DNA of 64,000 nt from Pseudoxanthomonas indica (GTDB lineage: Bacteria; Pseudomonadota; Gammaproteobacteria; Xanthomonadales; Xanthomonadaceae): assembly GCF_900167565.1 (NCBI RefSeq), contig NZ_FUZV01000001.1, positions 682,001 through 746,000 on the forward strand, read 5' to 3'. Shown piece after piece: positions 29,712 through 39,995 of the stretch. Every line of letters begins with the position of its first letter. Positions within the stretch are counted from its first letter, which is position 1. The translations under genes were made by a program, and so were the position numbers. The notes beneath the pieces are model-generated. The model ran no database searches. It saw nothing but the letters and a program-made list of their open reading frames with translations, and was not told where the DNA came from.

Positions 29712-30104
29712 TCAGACCGGGTCGATCATGACCCGGTGCACGATGGTGCTGCCGTTGGAGCGGGTCACATGGACCTGGATGAAATCCTTGGCGTGGCAAG
29801 GAACAAAGATGCGGAAGGCATGATGATTGTCCAGCGCGACCGGCTTGCCCCGGAACAGTACACGCGCACCCGCGTGCGCCTGCCCAGGAAGCCATTGGCA
29901 GGCTTTTGCGCGGGCTGGCATGGCCGAAACGCGGACGGCCTTTTCATTGCCGGGTGCGGGATGGGCGGCGGCCTGTGCGACCGGTTGCGCGGCCGTGGAA
30001 ACGGCCAGCGCCAGCAAAAGTACGGTACTCAAAGTCGTCGTCCAACGGGTCGATGGCGGCAGCGGATGGCGGCGGCCAAAGCCGCCGCCATCGCCATCAC
30101 TCAA
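29712..30104 (-). CDS. Small secreted protein of unknown function
   Basis: No family recognised. The C-terminal part (VRVSAMPARAKACQWLPG, then AFRIFVPCHAKDFIQV) has two cysteines and looks like a small exported domain. A hydrophobic signal (L-S-T-V-L-L-L-A-L-A-V) is preceded by arginines. The start is uncertain: TTG at 30104 keeps the basic region, TTG at 30032 gives a shorter form, and an ATG at 30155 would overlap the autotransporter gene. It follows the autotransporter on the same strand, after a hairpin at 30066-30091. Confidence 0.5.
   Translation of the reverse strand: MSDGDGGGFGRRHPLPPSTRWTTTLSTVLLLALAVSTAAQPVAQAAAHPAPGNEKAVRVSAMPARAKACQWLPGQAHAGARVLFRGKPVALDNHHAFRIFVPCHAKDFIQVHVTRSNGSTIVHRVMIDPV
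30066..30091 (-). terminator. GC-rich hairpin after autotransporter gene
   Basis: ATGGCGGCGGC and its reverse complement (30066-30076 with 30081-30091) flank a 4-base loop, 18 bases downstream of the autotransporter stop. No T tract follows, so read-through into the small secreted protein is possible. Confidence 0.5.
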
Positions 30105-30108
30105 GCAC

Positions 30109-33100
30109 TCAGAAGCGCCAGGTGGCGCGTGCGTTGACCGCATGGTCACGTGCATCGCTGGCGTACTGGCCGTCGTAACCCAGTTCCAGCAGGGTGTTCG
30201 GACTCAGGCGCGCCGCCAGATTCAGATTGAGCAAGGTGGCGTTCTTGGCAATCGGCGAACCCCAGGCGTTGAAGTAGCCACCGCCCACCCAGGCTGCTGT
30301 CAGGCTGGGTTCGATGTCGCCCGTGGCATGCCGGTAACCCAGCGAGCCGCCCAGGCTCAGCCAGGTCTGGCCGGCACCGGGGCTCAGGTCAGCCGCGAAG
30401 CGAAGTCCGCCGGTGGTGAAGTCCACCTGGTCCTTGTGGCGTGCAACTTGCAGCGCGCTCCTGCCGCCGGTTTCGGTAAAGCCATCGGTCTTGGCTTCCA
30501 CACGCGCCCACTGGGCGTAGGGCTCCATCTCGAAGCGCTCGCCCATGCGGAAGGTGTAGCCGCCTTCCACATAACCCTGGCGACCGTCACTGTGGTAGTC
30601 GGCGCGATTGAGGTCGCTGAAGCTGCCATAGCTGGCGGTGCGCTCTGCGCTGATCTTCGAACGGGAGATCAAGTAACCCGCACGCAAGCCGAAGTTGCCC
30701 CACGCCTTGCCGCCGTACACACCGTAGAAATTGGTGTCGTAGTCGTGCTTGCTGCCACGCTGACGCACATTCATGTCGCCCTTCTGCGCCGACGCCACGG
30801 CACCCACCTGCCACTGGTCACCGAAGATGTAGTCGTAGCCCAAGGTCAAGCCATTGGCGTGGTAACGAGTGCGCGCGGCATTGTCGTTGCTGTCGATGTC
30901 CCCGCCGTGGCTCTGCACATCCACCCACAAATTATTGCCGCGGCCATCGTCGCCCTGCTGGGCGAAGCGGGTCTGCGAGGTGCGCGTACGATCCACCACC
31001 AACTCGTTCATCCGCTGGCCCTGATCCAGCAGCACCGAGGTCTGGCTGGCATAGGCTTCGCCACTGAGCTGGTCAAAGGCGGCAGTGGCCTGTGCAGCGT
31101 TCATATGTACCAGTCGGCTCAGGAACGGATCGGAATCGCTCGCTGCGTCAGCCGCACCCGCCACGGCCATCTGATTGTCGGTGTACGCGGCGGAGGTCAA
31201 CGCCTGACCACGCACCGCGTTCAACGCCAGCGCCGTGGAGGTTTGGCTCCAAGCCATCGTCATGAACGGCGTGGCACTGGCAAAGCCCACGCCGCCGAAG
31301 GAACCGGTGATGTCCGCGGCTCGCAGGATCGTGTACGACTGGCCCAACTCCACGGCCGCCGCGTCCACCTGAATCGTGCCACCTTCCAGAACGGCGCTGC
31401 CAGTGACCTGCACCAGGTCCGAGCTGGTCGGTGCCTGGACGTCCACTTCGTAGACCGAACCGGCTTGCTGCGTGTAGTTGCCGTTGACGGTCAGCGTGCC
31501 GATGGTGCCACGGCCATCCGGCGAAATCGTGCCGCCGACCACCGTGTTGGACAGAGTGCCGGTGCCTTCCAGGCGGCCGCCCATGGCCACGACGGTTTCG
31601 CCACCGCGCACCAGACCATTGACTCGCGCCACACCAGACTCCACTTCCAGCCGCGTATCAACCAGCGCACCGTTCAACAGCAAGGTGCCGCCAGCCACTT
31701 GCACGCTGCCGCCCAGTTGGTTTTCGGCTGCCAGTTCCAGCGTGCCCTGCTTGACCGTGGCACCAGCAAAGGTATTGCGGCCGCTCAGGCGCAGCCAGCC
31801 CTCACCGGACTTGCTGAGCTTGCCCGGGCCGCTGATGTCGTTGCGCCAGTCATCCCAGGCTTCGCCTTCCCACACCTTGGCGCCACCGGCGTGCTGGTCC
31901 ATCAGTACATCGGTATCCACCCGCAGCATGCCGGGGCCATCGATGGCCTTCTTCAGATCCATCATGCCCCAGCCGTAGATTTCGTCCACGCCGGCCTCAC
32001 CCAGATCGCGCGCGGTGGTCAACAGCACGTCGCGCACCTGCGGATTGGTCAGGTAGGGGTAGCGTTCCATCAGCAGCGCCAGGCCGCCGGTGACATGCGG
32101 GCTGGCCATGGAGGTGCCGGTCATTTCGGCATAGCCCGCAAGCTTCTCCTCGGCGGTGACATTGACCCCGGTCACGACGTCAGCATCGTCAACCAGCAGC
32201 TCGCCGGTGATGTTGCCCGCCGGGACGGTCGAGATGATCGCGGCGCCCGGCGCGGTGATGCACCAGTCCTTGCTCAGGCCGCAGATGCTGGAGGAAGCAT
32301 GCAGCGTACCGTCCTGCTGTGCATTGGCCACACTCACCCAGTAGGGCGCCACGTCGGCGTAGTAACGCGGCAACGTGGCCCAGATGCCAGCGATCTGGCC
32401 GCTGTCATTGCCGGCCGCGAAGACCTGCAACATGCCGTACTTGCGGGTGTCGGCGGCCAGGGCGTCCAGGTAGACCTTGTAGTCACTGGCCGCCTTGGCG
32501 TCCATCTCGGCGGCGGTCTTGGGTTCGGTGCCCAGGCCCCAGGAGTTGTTGACCACGCGCACGCCAGCCTTGTTCATCAACTCGCGCATCGCGGCCTCGG
32601 CTTCCAACCCGGGCCCCTGGTTGAGTCTGCTGCCGTCCGGCAGGCCCAGCGCGGACAGCGCATCCATATAGATGTTGGAGGTGGACGCGGCGCCGACCAG
32701 ACCGGCATTGAAGGCAACGCCATGCATGCCGCTGCCGTCACGGCGCCCGCCTGCAATGCCGGCCACATGCGAACCATGGGTGCCGTAGACAAAGCCCGTC
32801 TGGAGGGCGTCGTACTGTCGCTGCGTAATCGTGCCGGCCGCGATGGCATCCTTGATGATGGCGTCCTGCGCAGCCGTGGGGGCGGCGGTGTAAGTGACCG
32901 TGGTGCCGCTCTCCGTGTGGAAGCAGCCGTTTTGACTGATGTCGTCGCCGGATTCGCAGCCGGGGTCGCCGAAGCTCAGCGGGGTGATACCTTCCAAGTC
33001 CGGGTGCCAGGCAGGGAAGCCGTCATCGTATACGCCCACCTTGACGCCCTTGCCGCTGAGGCCGCGGGCATACGCTTCGTCGGCGCCGACTGCTCCCAGT

Positions 33101-33285
33101 CCCCAATCAATCTTGAATTCTTCGGTTTGCCAGCTCCTGGCATCACCTATCTTGCCGGTCTCGGTGTATGAGCTGGCCTGCGCCAGCACCAGGGCGGGCG
33201 TGGAAGCCAGCGTGGCCAGCAGGATGGCGCGGGTGAGCTTGCGGAGACGCGGTTGCGCGCCCCGGGAGGGAGTTGCTTTTGACAT
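30109..33285 (-). CDS. Autotransporter with subtilisin-like serine protease passenger
   Basis: 1058 aa. A long signal peptide (to about residue 36, A-L-V-L-A-Q-A) leads into an S8 peptidase domain. The catalytic triad is intact: D87 in VGVYDDGF, H170 in HGSHVAG and S392 in GTSMASPHVTGG. A cysteine-containing insertion (about 105-165) separates the Asp and His motifs. Beta-helical repeats (for example GTLELAAENQLGG, DVQAPTSSDLVQVTGSAVLEGG) lead to the C-terminal translocation barrel of about 260 residues, which ends A-T-W-R-F. This is a type Va secretion system protein that displays or releases a protease at the cell surface. Confidence 0.96.
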   Translation of the reverse strand: MSKATPSRGAQPRLRKLTRAILLATLASTPALVLAQASSYTETGKIGDARSWQTEEFKIDWGLGAVGADEAYARGLSGKGVKVGVYDDGFPAWHPDLEGITPLSFGDPGCESGDDISQNGCFHTESGTTVTYTAAPTAAQDAIIKDAIAAGTITQRQYDALQTGFVYGTHGSHVAGIAGGRRDGSGMHGVAFNAGLVGAASTSNIYMDALSALGLPDGSRLNQGPGLEAEAAMRELMNKAGVRVVNNSWGLGTEPKTAAEMDAKAASDYKVYLDALAADTRKYGMLQVFAAGNDSGQIAGIWATLPRYYADVAPYWVSVANAQQDGTLHASSSICGLSKDWCITAPGAAIISTVPAGNITGELLVDDADVVTGVNVTAEEKLAGYAEMTGTSMASPHVTGGLALLMERYPYLTNPQVRDVLLTTARDLGEAGVDEIYGWGMMDLKKAIDGPGMLRVDTDVLMDQHAGGAKVWEGEAWDDWRNDISGPGKLSKSGEGWLRLSGRNTFAGATVKQGTLELAAENQLGGSVQVAGGTLLLNGALVDTRLEVESGVARVNGLVRGGETVVAMGGRLEGTGTLSNTVVGGTISPDGRGTIGTLTVNGNYTQQAGSVYEVDVQAPTSSDLVQVTGSAVLEGGTIQVDAAAVELGQSYTILRAADITGSFGGVGFASATPFMTMAWSQTSTALALNAVRGQALTSAAYTDNQMAVAGAADAASDSDPFLSRLVHMNAAQATAAFDQLSGEAYASQTSVLLDQGQRMNELVVDRTRTSQTRFAQQGDDGRGNNLWVDVQSHGGDIDSNDNAARTRYHANGLTLGYDYIFGDQWQVGAVASAQKGDMNVRQRGSKHDYDTNFYGVYGGKAWGNFGLRAGYLISRSKISAERTASYGSFSDLNRADYHSDGRQGYVEGGYTFRMGERFEMEPYAQWARVEAKTDGFTETGGRSALQVARHKDQVDFTTGGLRFAADLSPGAGQTWLSLGGSLGYRHATGDIEPSLTAAWVGGGYFNAWGSPIAKNATLLNLNLAARLSPNTLLELGYDGQYASDARDHAVNARATWRF

Positions 33286-33730
33286 GGGAGGTCTCGCAAG
33301 GAAAGGCTGGGAAGTTGTTGATCAACTCCATCCACGCGCGATGACCACGGCATCCATGCCTGCACAACAGACTCGGGGCCGCATGAGGATCATGCGGTAG
33401 GTGAAGCAGAAGTGCGCCGTATGTGGGCGCAGCTCCCATGCGAACTTAATGGCTGCTTCTGGCCGGCGACAATGCATCACCCACATCGAACTCACGGCAT
33501 GATGGTCATGCACTTCGCGCGCATCGGCCCTATGCCGCAGATCTGTAGTGGATTTGCGTAATTTTTCTTTTCAAATTTGTGAGCAATGCGCGCGTGAGAT
33601 TTCACCCGCATATGGCGCCGCGCGAATCGCTATTGCGCAACGCGTGGAATCCGTCCGTGGCAGCCCCGTGCCGCCATACGGAGCGTCGGAATCCACACCT
33701 TGCGCCGAGGCCGTCAGCCAGGCGCGCAAA
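33286..33730. other. 445-base intergenic stretch without a recognisable gene
   Basis: It separates the autotransporter (minus) and ferredoxin (minus) genes. A short palindrome GTTGATCAAC is at 33317-33326, 32 bases upstream of the autotransporter start, and could be part of its control region. The stretch near 33548-33585 is AT-rich. No convincing ORF, RNA gene or -35/-10 pair was identified. Confidence 0.4.
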
Positions 33731-33982
33731 TCAGCCTGCGCTCTGGAGGCTGCGCAGTTTGGCCAGCAGGTCGTCGTGGCTTTCGGGAAAGGCGGGGTCC
33801 GCGTCGATGCATTCGACCGGGCAGACGACCACGCATTGAGGTTCGTCGAAATGACCCACACATTCGGTGCAACGTGCCGGGTCGATGACGTAAATCGCCT
33901 CGCCCATCGAGATGGCCTGGTTGGGGCAGGCCGGCTCGCAGACATCGCAATTGACGCAGAGTTCGTTGATCTTGAGGGACAT
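33731..33982 (-). CDS. YfhL-type 2[4Fe-4S] ferredoxin
   Basis: 83 aa from the ATG at 33982 (M-S-L-K-I-N). Two cluster motifs are visible: C-V-N-C-D-V-C-E-P-A-C-P and the second with an insertion typical of this subfamily, C-T-E-C-V-G-H-F-D-E-P-Q-C-V-V-V-C-P. Both contain the four cysteines. The YfhL/Alvin ferredoxin group accepts or donates low-potential electrons in the cytosol. It lies in the usual rsmD-coaD-ferredoxin neighbourhood, with a lipoprotein gene and a REP pair inserted between. Confidence 0.94.
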   Translation of the reverse strand: MSLKINELCVNCDVCEPACPNQAISMGEAIYVIDPARCTECVGHFDEPQCVVVCPVECIDADPAFPESHDDLLAKLRSLQSAG

Positions 33983-34032
33983 GGCAGGGGCATATGGTAC
34001 GCCCTGCGGGCAGGGACGGGACCACAAAAAGC

Positions 34033-34113
34033 CAGGAGCGGCTTCAGCCGCGAGCTTTTCGATTGGGCGCCCATGAGGAGCGCTCCAAAAGCTCGCGGCT
34101 GAAGCCGCTCCTG
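34033..34113. repeat. Inverted pair of REP sequences (BIME-like)
   Basis: Two copies of a 27-base sequence (GGAGCGGCTTCAGCCGCGAG core) lie in opposite orientation at 34033-34059 and 34087-34113. They are perfect reverse complements, separated by 27 bases. Each copy also folds on itself (GCGGCTTCAGCCGC). This core is a common dispersed REP type in Pseudomonas and Xanthomonadaceae. Confidence 0.85.
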
Positions 34114-34157
34114 CGGTGTTGCCGTGCGTGGCCGCATTGCGGCCACGCACCGGTACA

Positions 34158-34652
34158 TCATTTCGCTTCGACGAACACGAAATCCACGCCAGCCGGAGCC
34201 ACGGCGGCCTTGACGCGCTCGCCATCCGCCGCGTCGCCGATGAACAGTACGCGCACACCCTTCATGGTGTCCGGCTGCACGCCGTCGAACGAGGCGACGA
34301 CCAGATCGGCCATGCGCGCCGAAGCGGAAGAACCGAAGGCCAGCATGTTGCCGCCGACGATGCCGCGGGCAATGGCGTTCTTGGCCTGTTCCAGCGAACG
34401 CTCGTACTTGGCCTGGAACTCCGGATCCGATTCCGGCGGCAGGTAGTACAGGAAGGGGCTGTTGGTGATGGTGCCCATGTTGCGGCCCACCACTTCCTGC
34501 AGATAGGTGCGCCATGCGGCGTCGTCATCCTTGGCCGGAGCGACCAGGGCCACCTCGGCGGCGTCGGCGGGCGCGGCTTCCTGCTTCTTGCAGGCCGCGA
34601 ACGGCACCACCAGGCAGGCAATCAACAGCAGTCGGGTTGCGATTTTGATCAT
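34158..34652 (-). CDS. Predicted lipoprotein of unknown function
   Basis: 164 aa from the ATG at 34652. The signal peptide ends in a lipobox (V-P-F-A-A-C-K-K), so it is probably lipid-anchored. Mature residues contain AAWRTYLQEVVGRNMGTI and FLYYLPPESDPEFQAKYERS, followed by GGNMLAFGSSASARMADLVV, which look like a compact conserved domain, but I cannot name the family. It lies 55 bases from coaD on the same strand. Confidence 0.82.
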   Translation of the reverse strand: MIKIATRLLLIACLVVPFAACKKQEAAPADAAEVALVAPAKDDDAAWRTYLQEVVGRNMGTITNSPFLYYLPPESDPEFQAKYERSLEQAKNAIARGIVGGNMLAFGSSASARMADLVVASFDGVQPDTMKGVRVLFIGDAADGERVKAAVAPAGVDFVFVEAK

Positions 34653-34707
34653 GGGTGTCCCCCTCCGGTGAGTCGTAGTAAGAATGATCGTGCCACAAAG
34701 CACGAAT

Positions 34708-35849
<1,142 letters not shown>

Positions 35850-35906
35850 CGGGACGCCGTGGGGGTGGGTGATACCATGCGCCTATTCTCCGCGATTGCC
35901 TGTCCC

Positions 35907-37040
35907 ATGGTCAGCTGGTTCCGACGCAAGAAGCCTGACGCGCCCGCGAGCCTGCCCGAGACGCAGCGCCCGGCGACCTCCTCCGATACTTCCAACGATG
36001 TGGCCGCAGCCGTCGACGTCAGTCCGTCGGCAGTGCCGGCGACCGTCATCGAACCGGCCCCGATTGCACCGCTGCAGGCCGATCCGCCTGCTGATGCATC
36101 GCAAGCGGCCCCCGCGGCGGCCGGCAAGGTGGGTTGGCGCGAGCGCCTGCGCAAGAGCAGTGCCGCGCTGGGCCTGAGTGGCCTGTTCTCGCGCCACCCG
36201 CGCCTGGACGATGACCTGCTGGACGAACTTGAAACCGCCCTGCTCACGGCCGATGTCGGCGTGCCCGCCACCACCGCCCTCATCGAAGACCTGCGCAAGC
36301 GCATGAAGGCGCGTGAGTTTGGCGATGCGCAGGCGCTGCTGGCCGCGCTGCGCGCGGACCTGATCGCCCTGCTGGCGCCGGTCGCCAAGCCTTTGCAGAT
36401 CGATCCCCGGATCAAGCCCTTCGTATTGTTGACGGTGGGCGTCAATGGCGTGGGCAAGACCACGACCATCGGCAAGCTTGCGCGCCGCTTCAAGGACGAG
36501 GGCCACAGCTTGATGCTGGCCGCGGGCGATACTTTCCGCGCTGCTGCGGTCGCGCAATTGCAGGCCTGGGGCGATCGCAACGGCGTGCAAGTGGTGGCGC
36601 AGGGCCAGAACGCCGACGCCGCATCGGTGGCTTTCGATGCATTGCAGGCGGCGAAGGCGCGTGGCACCGAAGTGCTGATCGCCGACACTGCCGGTCGCCT
36701 GCATACCCAGCAAGGTCTGATGGCCGAGTTGGGAAAGATCAAGCGCGTGCTGCAGAAAGTCGATGCCAGCGCGCCGCACGAGGTGTTGCTGGTCATCGAT
36801 GGCACCACCGGGCAGAACGCGCTTTCGCAGCTGCGCCAGTTCCACGCCGCGGTGAACATCACCGGCCTGGTGGTGACCAAGCTGGATGGCACGGCCAAAG
36901 GTGGCGTGGTGTTTGCACTGGCGCGCGAGTTCGGCATCCCGATCCGGTTTGCAGGGATTGGCGAGCGACCCGAAGATTTGCGCGTGTTCGACGCTGAAGC
37001 CTTTGTCGATGCCTTGCTGCCGGAATCCCTGGGTCAGTGA
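35907..37040 (+). CDS. ftsY: Signal recognition particle receptor FtsY
   Basis: 377 aa from the ATG at 35907 (M-V-S-W-F-R-R-K-K), which starts with the amphipathic basic segment that binds membrane; an in-frame ATG 27 bases upstream is possible. An A/P-rich acidic linker (to about 95) is followed by the N domain and the GTPase G domain, with G178-V-N-G-V-G-K-T-T, DTFRAAAVAQL, DTAGRLHTQ and TKLDGTAKGG. It receives ribosome-SRP complexes at SecYEG. Its stop overlaps the GTG start of mutY. Confidence 0.97.
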   Translation: MVSWFRRKKPDAPASLPETQRPATSSDTSNDVAAAVDVSPSAVPATVIEPAPIAPLQADPPADASQAAPAAAGKVGWRERLRKSSAALGLSGLFSRHPRLDDDLLDELETALLTADVGVPATTALIEDLRKRMKAREFGDAQALLAALRADLIALLAPVAKPLQIDPRIKPFVLLTVGVNGVGKTTTIGKLARRFKDEGHSLMLAAGDTFRAAAVAQLQAWGDRNGVQVVAQGQNADAASVAFDALQAAKARGTEVLIADTAGRLHTQQGLMAELGKIKRVLQKVDASAPHEVLLVIDGTTGQNALSQLRQFHAAVNITGLVVTKLDGTAKGGVVFALAREFGIPIRFAGIGERPEDLRVFDAEAFVDALLPESLGQ

Positions 37041-38089
37041 CGACGACCCTCGTCGACTCGTTCGCCGCACAGCTGCTGGACTGGTTCGATCACGCCGGTC
37101 GCCACGATCTGCCCTGGCTGCACCCGCGCACGCCCTATCGGGTGTGGCTGTCGGAAATCATGCTGCAGCAGACCCAGGTCAAGACCGTCATTCCCTACTT
37201 CGCGCGATTCCTGCAGGCGTTTCCAACGCTGCCGGACCTGGCGGCGGCATCGCTCGATGACGTACTGGCGCAGTGGTCGGGGCTGGGCTACTACGCCCGC
37301 GCGCGCAATCTGCACGCCACCGCCAGGGCGTGTGTCGAACGGCACGGCGGTGACCTGCCACGGGATCTGGATGCATTGATCGCCCTGCCCGGCATTGGCC
37401 GCAGCACCGCCGGTGCGATCCTGTCGCAAGCTTGGGGTGATCGCTTTCCGATCCTCGACGGCAACGTCAAGCGCGTCCTCGCCCGCTATCACGGCATCGC
37501 CGGCTGGCCCGGTTTGCCGGCGGTGGAAAAACAGATGTGGTCGCTGGCGGGAGCGCACCTGCCCGAAGCACGCATGGCTGACTACACCCAGGCGCAGATG
37601 GATCTGGGCGCGACCCTGTGCACGCGCAGCGACCCGGCCTGCATGCTCTGTCCCGTGCAATCGGGCTGCGTTGCCTTGCGCGATGGGCGCGTGGACGAGT
37701 TGCCCACCTCCAAGCCGGGCAAGGCGTTGCCGGAACGCACGGCGCTGGTACTGCTGGCCGCGAACGCCGCAGGCCAGGTGTTGCTGCAACGGCGTCCGCC
37801 CAGCAGTATCTGGGCCTCGCTGTGGTCACTGCCGGAAGCGGCCGATCACGACAGCGCGCGCGCATGGTTCGAACGCCACCTGGCCGGCGAGTACGACCGG
37901 GCAGAGGCGCTGGTGGAGGTCCCCCATGTTTTCAGCCACTACAAACTGCGCATGCATCCGCTGCGCTGGCGCGACCTGCAGGCTCGCGCGGCGGTGAACG
38001 ACAATGCGGATCTGCGTTGGGTCAGCGCAGCCGAACTGCCGCAGTTGGGTCTGCCCGCGCCCATTCGTCGCATGCTGCAATCGCTTTGA
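37037..38089 (+). CDS. mutY: Adenine DNA glycosylase MutY
   Basis: 350 aa starting at a GTG that overlaps the ftsY stop (GTGA). Key parts are PYRVWLSEIMLQQTQV, the helix-hairpin-helix LPGIGRSTAGAIL with catalytic D in FPILDGNVKRVL, and the 4Fe-4S ligands C-T-R-S-D-P-A-C-M-L-C-P-V-Q-S-G-C. A C-terminal MutT-like domain (from about 230, VLLAANAAGQVLLQRRP) recognises 8-oxoguanine. It removes adenine mispaired with 8-oxoG. yggX follows after 74 bases, as in E. coli. Confidence 0.97.
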   Translation: MTTTLVDSFAAQLLDWFDHAGRHDLPWLHPRTPYRVWLSEIMLQQTQVKTVIPYFARFLQAFPTLPDLAAASLDDVLAQWSGLGYYARARNLHATARACVERHGGDLPRDLDALIALPGIGRSTAGAILSQAWGDRFPILDGNVKRVLARYHGIAGWPGLPAVEKQMWSLAGAHLPEARMADYTQAQMDLGATLCTRSDPACMLCPVQSGCVALRDGRVDELPTSKPGKALPERTALVLLAANAAGQVLLQRRPPSSIWASLWSLPEAADHDSARAWFERHLAGEYDRAEALVEVPHVFSHYKLRMHPLRWRDLQARAAVNDNADLRWVSAAELPQLGLPAPIRRMLQSL

Positions 38090-38163
38090 GCGGCGTCTGT
38101 CGGATGTCGTGCGACGGTCGGGGGCGCTATCCTTGCGCGGTTGTCCGCCACTGAGTCCCCCGC

Positions 38164-38433
38164 ATGTCCCGCACCGTCTTCTGCCTGTACGAAAAGCGCG
38201 AAGTTGAAGGCCTGGATTTCGTGCCCTACCCCGGCGAGCTGGGCAAGCGCATCTTCGCCAGCATCGGCAAGCCGGCCTGGGTCAGCTGGTTGGCGCACCA
38301 GACCATGTTGATCAACGAAAACAGGCTTTCGCCACGCGATCCCAAGCATCGCGCCTTCCTGGAAGCGGAGCTGGAGAAGTTCCTGTTCGGCGAAGGCGCC
38401 GACAAGCCTGCCGGGTTTGTCCCCGAAGCCTGA
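38164..38433 (+). CDS. yggX: Fe(2+)-trafficking/oxidative stress protein YggX
   Basis: 89 aa. It begins M-S-R-T-V-F-C with the conserved Cys7, then [18 protein letters not shown] and [12 protein letters not shown], matching YggX throughout. YggX protects iron-sulphur enzymes from oxidative damage and is thought to handle labile iron. Adjacent to mutY, itself an FeS repair enzyme; this neighbourhood is conserved. Confidence 0.96.
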   Translation: MSRTVFCLYEKREVEGLDFVPYPGELGKRIFASIGKPAWVSWLAHQTMLINENRLSPRDPKHRAFLEAELEKFLFGEGADKPAGFVPEA

Positions 38434-38488
38434 GCCGCACGTGCCAGGCAAAGACACCCGCCGGGCAGGTGCGTCCTGACGCCGAGAG

Positions 38489-38956
38489 TCAGTTGGCCGG
38501 TGCGGCCGATTCTTCCTGGCGGGCTTCCACGTCGGCCTTGCGCAGCTCGGCTTCGGCGGCCTTCAATTTGCTGACATCCAGTGGCCGGATACTGACGATG
38601 CGGCACGAGACCCGGCCCACGCCACCGGACCCTCCCAACACCCGCACCCGATCGAGCGTGGAAACACGCCCCATCATGTTGGTGATGTTGATCGCCGGCG
38701 CGTAGTCGAGATCCCGGCAAGGACCGCCCAGATCAAGCAGATAGGCTTCCTTGGGTTTGGTCCAGACAGCCAAAGCGGAATCGCCGATGGGCTGCCAGCC
38801 CGTGAGATTGCCCAGGTAGGTGAAATCCTTGACCGGCGCACCGGCATTGGCCTGGTAGAGCGCGAGCTTTTGCGCATCGGACAGCTTGGGACTGCTGGCG
38901 CAGGCCGCCAGAAGGGCCACCCCTGCGAGGGCACACAGTTGGAAAAAAGCCTTCAT
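38489..38956 (-). CDS. DUF6491-type lipoprotein
   Basis: 155 aa from the ATG at 38956, with a signal peptide and lipobox A-L-L-A-A-C-A-S. The mature part has FTYLGNLTGWQPIGDSALAVWT and AYLLDLGGPCRDLDYAPAINIT, then CRIVSIRPLDVSKLK, which fit the small DUF6491 family common in xanthomonads. The role is unknown. The C-terminal 30 residues are charged and may be a coiled coil. Convergent with yggX. Confidence 0.85.
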   Translation of the reverse strand: MKAFFQLCALAGVALLAACASSPKLSDAQKLALYQANAGAPVKDFTYLGNLTGWQPIGDSALAVWTKPKEAYLLDLGGPCRDLDYAPAINITNMMGRVSTLDRVRVLGGSGGVGRVSCRIVSIRPLDVSKLKAAEAELRKADVEARQEESAAPAN

Positions 38957-39133
38957 GTCGGAACTCCCTTTGGCCACGGCGCATGCGCGTTTTCCCGATG
39001 ATGCACGCGGACGCCGCCTCCGGCCCGGGATCGACTGCAGCGTGTTCAGCCGTCATCCGGCTTGCCAGCCCGGCCCTGGCTCCCGTATCATGCGCGGCTC
39101 GCACTGGCCGCACGGCCGTATCGCGAAAAACCT

Positions 39134-39209
39134 GGCCGGGTAGCTCAGTTGGTAGAGCAAGGGATTGAAAATCCCTGTGTCGGGGGTTCGATTCCCTCCC
39201 CGGCCACCA
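39134..39209 (+). tRNA. tRNA-Phe (anticodon GAA)
   Basis: A 76-nt cloverleaf. The acceptor GGCCGGG pairs with CCCGGCC, the anticodon loop reads TTGAAAA (GAA) in a GGGAT/ATCCC stem, the T arm contains GTTCGATTC, and CCA is encoded at the 3' end. It is the last core-type gene before the accessory region and is a likely integration target. Confidence 0.97.
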
Positions 39210-39313
39210 TTGGTGGCAACGGTTTCCGAGCATTTCGCGAAACCACTTCTGCTAAAAATTCCCTCGATTGCTAAAAACTCTCGCCTTTCGCGCCTCCAGC
39301 GCGTGGGTTTCGG

Positions 39314-39670
39314 CTATTCGTGGGCTCGGTTCGCTGTCCGATCTCGGAGCAAGGCGGTGGCATGCTCGGTGAGCCATTCCCCTACAGCCAGCGCATCTGC
39401 CGGCGACAGCACAATGGCCGTGTTAAACCGTCTAATGAACGTTGGCTCGCTCGCATCGCCCTTAAGCTGGCTGCGGCGTGCCTGCTGCAGGAATAGGCCG
39501 GGCAACTCTGCGGACTCCTGCATCCAAATCTCATCCGGTAGCACTGGTGAGTCCATATAAAAGCTCACCTCGAGGAAGCCGTGTGGATTCGGTCCGCCCC
39601 AAACACCATGGCAAGGATGAACCTGATAGGCGGGTCCAGCCCGAAAAACGAAGCGAGCTTGCGCAGTCAT
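39314..39670 (-). CDS. Hypothetical protein
   Basis: 118 aa from the ATG at 39670 (M-T-A-Q-A-R-F). Family not recognised. A recognisable-looking core is GVWGGPNPHGFLEVSFYMD. There are no membrane segments or signal peptide. It lies 26 bases after the next hypothetical gene on the same strand, suggesting an operon. Confidence 0.65.
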   Translation of the reverse strand: MTAQARFVFRAGPAYQVHPCHGVWGGPNPHGFLEVSFYMDSPVLPDEIWMQESAELPGLFLQQARRSQLKGDASEPTFIRRFNTAIVLSPADALAVGEWLTEHATALLRDRTANRAHE

Positions 39671-39695
39671 AGTGATCACCGGATGAGAGTGGCCC

Positions 39696-39995
39696 CTAAT
39701 GCTTCCTGCTCTGCGAGTCCAAGTCGGGCTCAATTCCTCCCCAGGCGAGCATGATTGCTTCCGAGAACGCCATGCGACATGCATCGCGATAGGCCTTCTT
39801 CTGACGCATTTCCGGCGCCTCAAGCACCTTGTCTAAAAGTTCGAAAGTCGCGATGACTGAACGCTTGCAGGTCGGATTATCCCGACTACCCCTCAATAGA
39901 CCCAGCACGATGAACTCGAGCGCCTCTACACGCGCCTCAAGGCTCTTTACGTGCTCAAGCTTCTGACCGTCAGGCCTATTGGGAGAGCTTGCCAT
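39696..39995 (-). CDS. Hypothetical protein
   Basis: 99 aa, predominantly helical, from the ATG at 39995. It contains KSLEARVEALEFIVLGLLR, a probable coiled coil, and then AYRDACRMAFSEAIMLAW. Family not recognised. Same strand as its downstream neighbour. Confidence 0.65.
   Translation of the reverse strand: MASSPNRPDGQKLEHVKSLEARVEALEFIVLGLLRGSRDNPTCKRSVIATFELLDKVLEAPEMRQKKAYRDACRMAFSEAIMLAWGGIEPDLDSQSRKH

Noticed and set aside
29827..33171. A 1114-codon open frame opposite the autotransporter gene
   Set aside because: It is antisense to a gene with clear subtilase and barrel motifs; the translation is His/Ala/Gly/Arg-rich low-complexity typical of antisense frames in high-GC DNA.
39250..39278. 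TGCTAAAAA direct repeat just after tRNA-Phe as integrase arm sites
   Set aside because: Only two 9-base copies in AT-rich sequence; too short to distinguish from chance.
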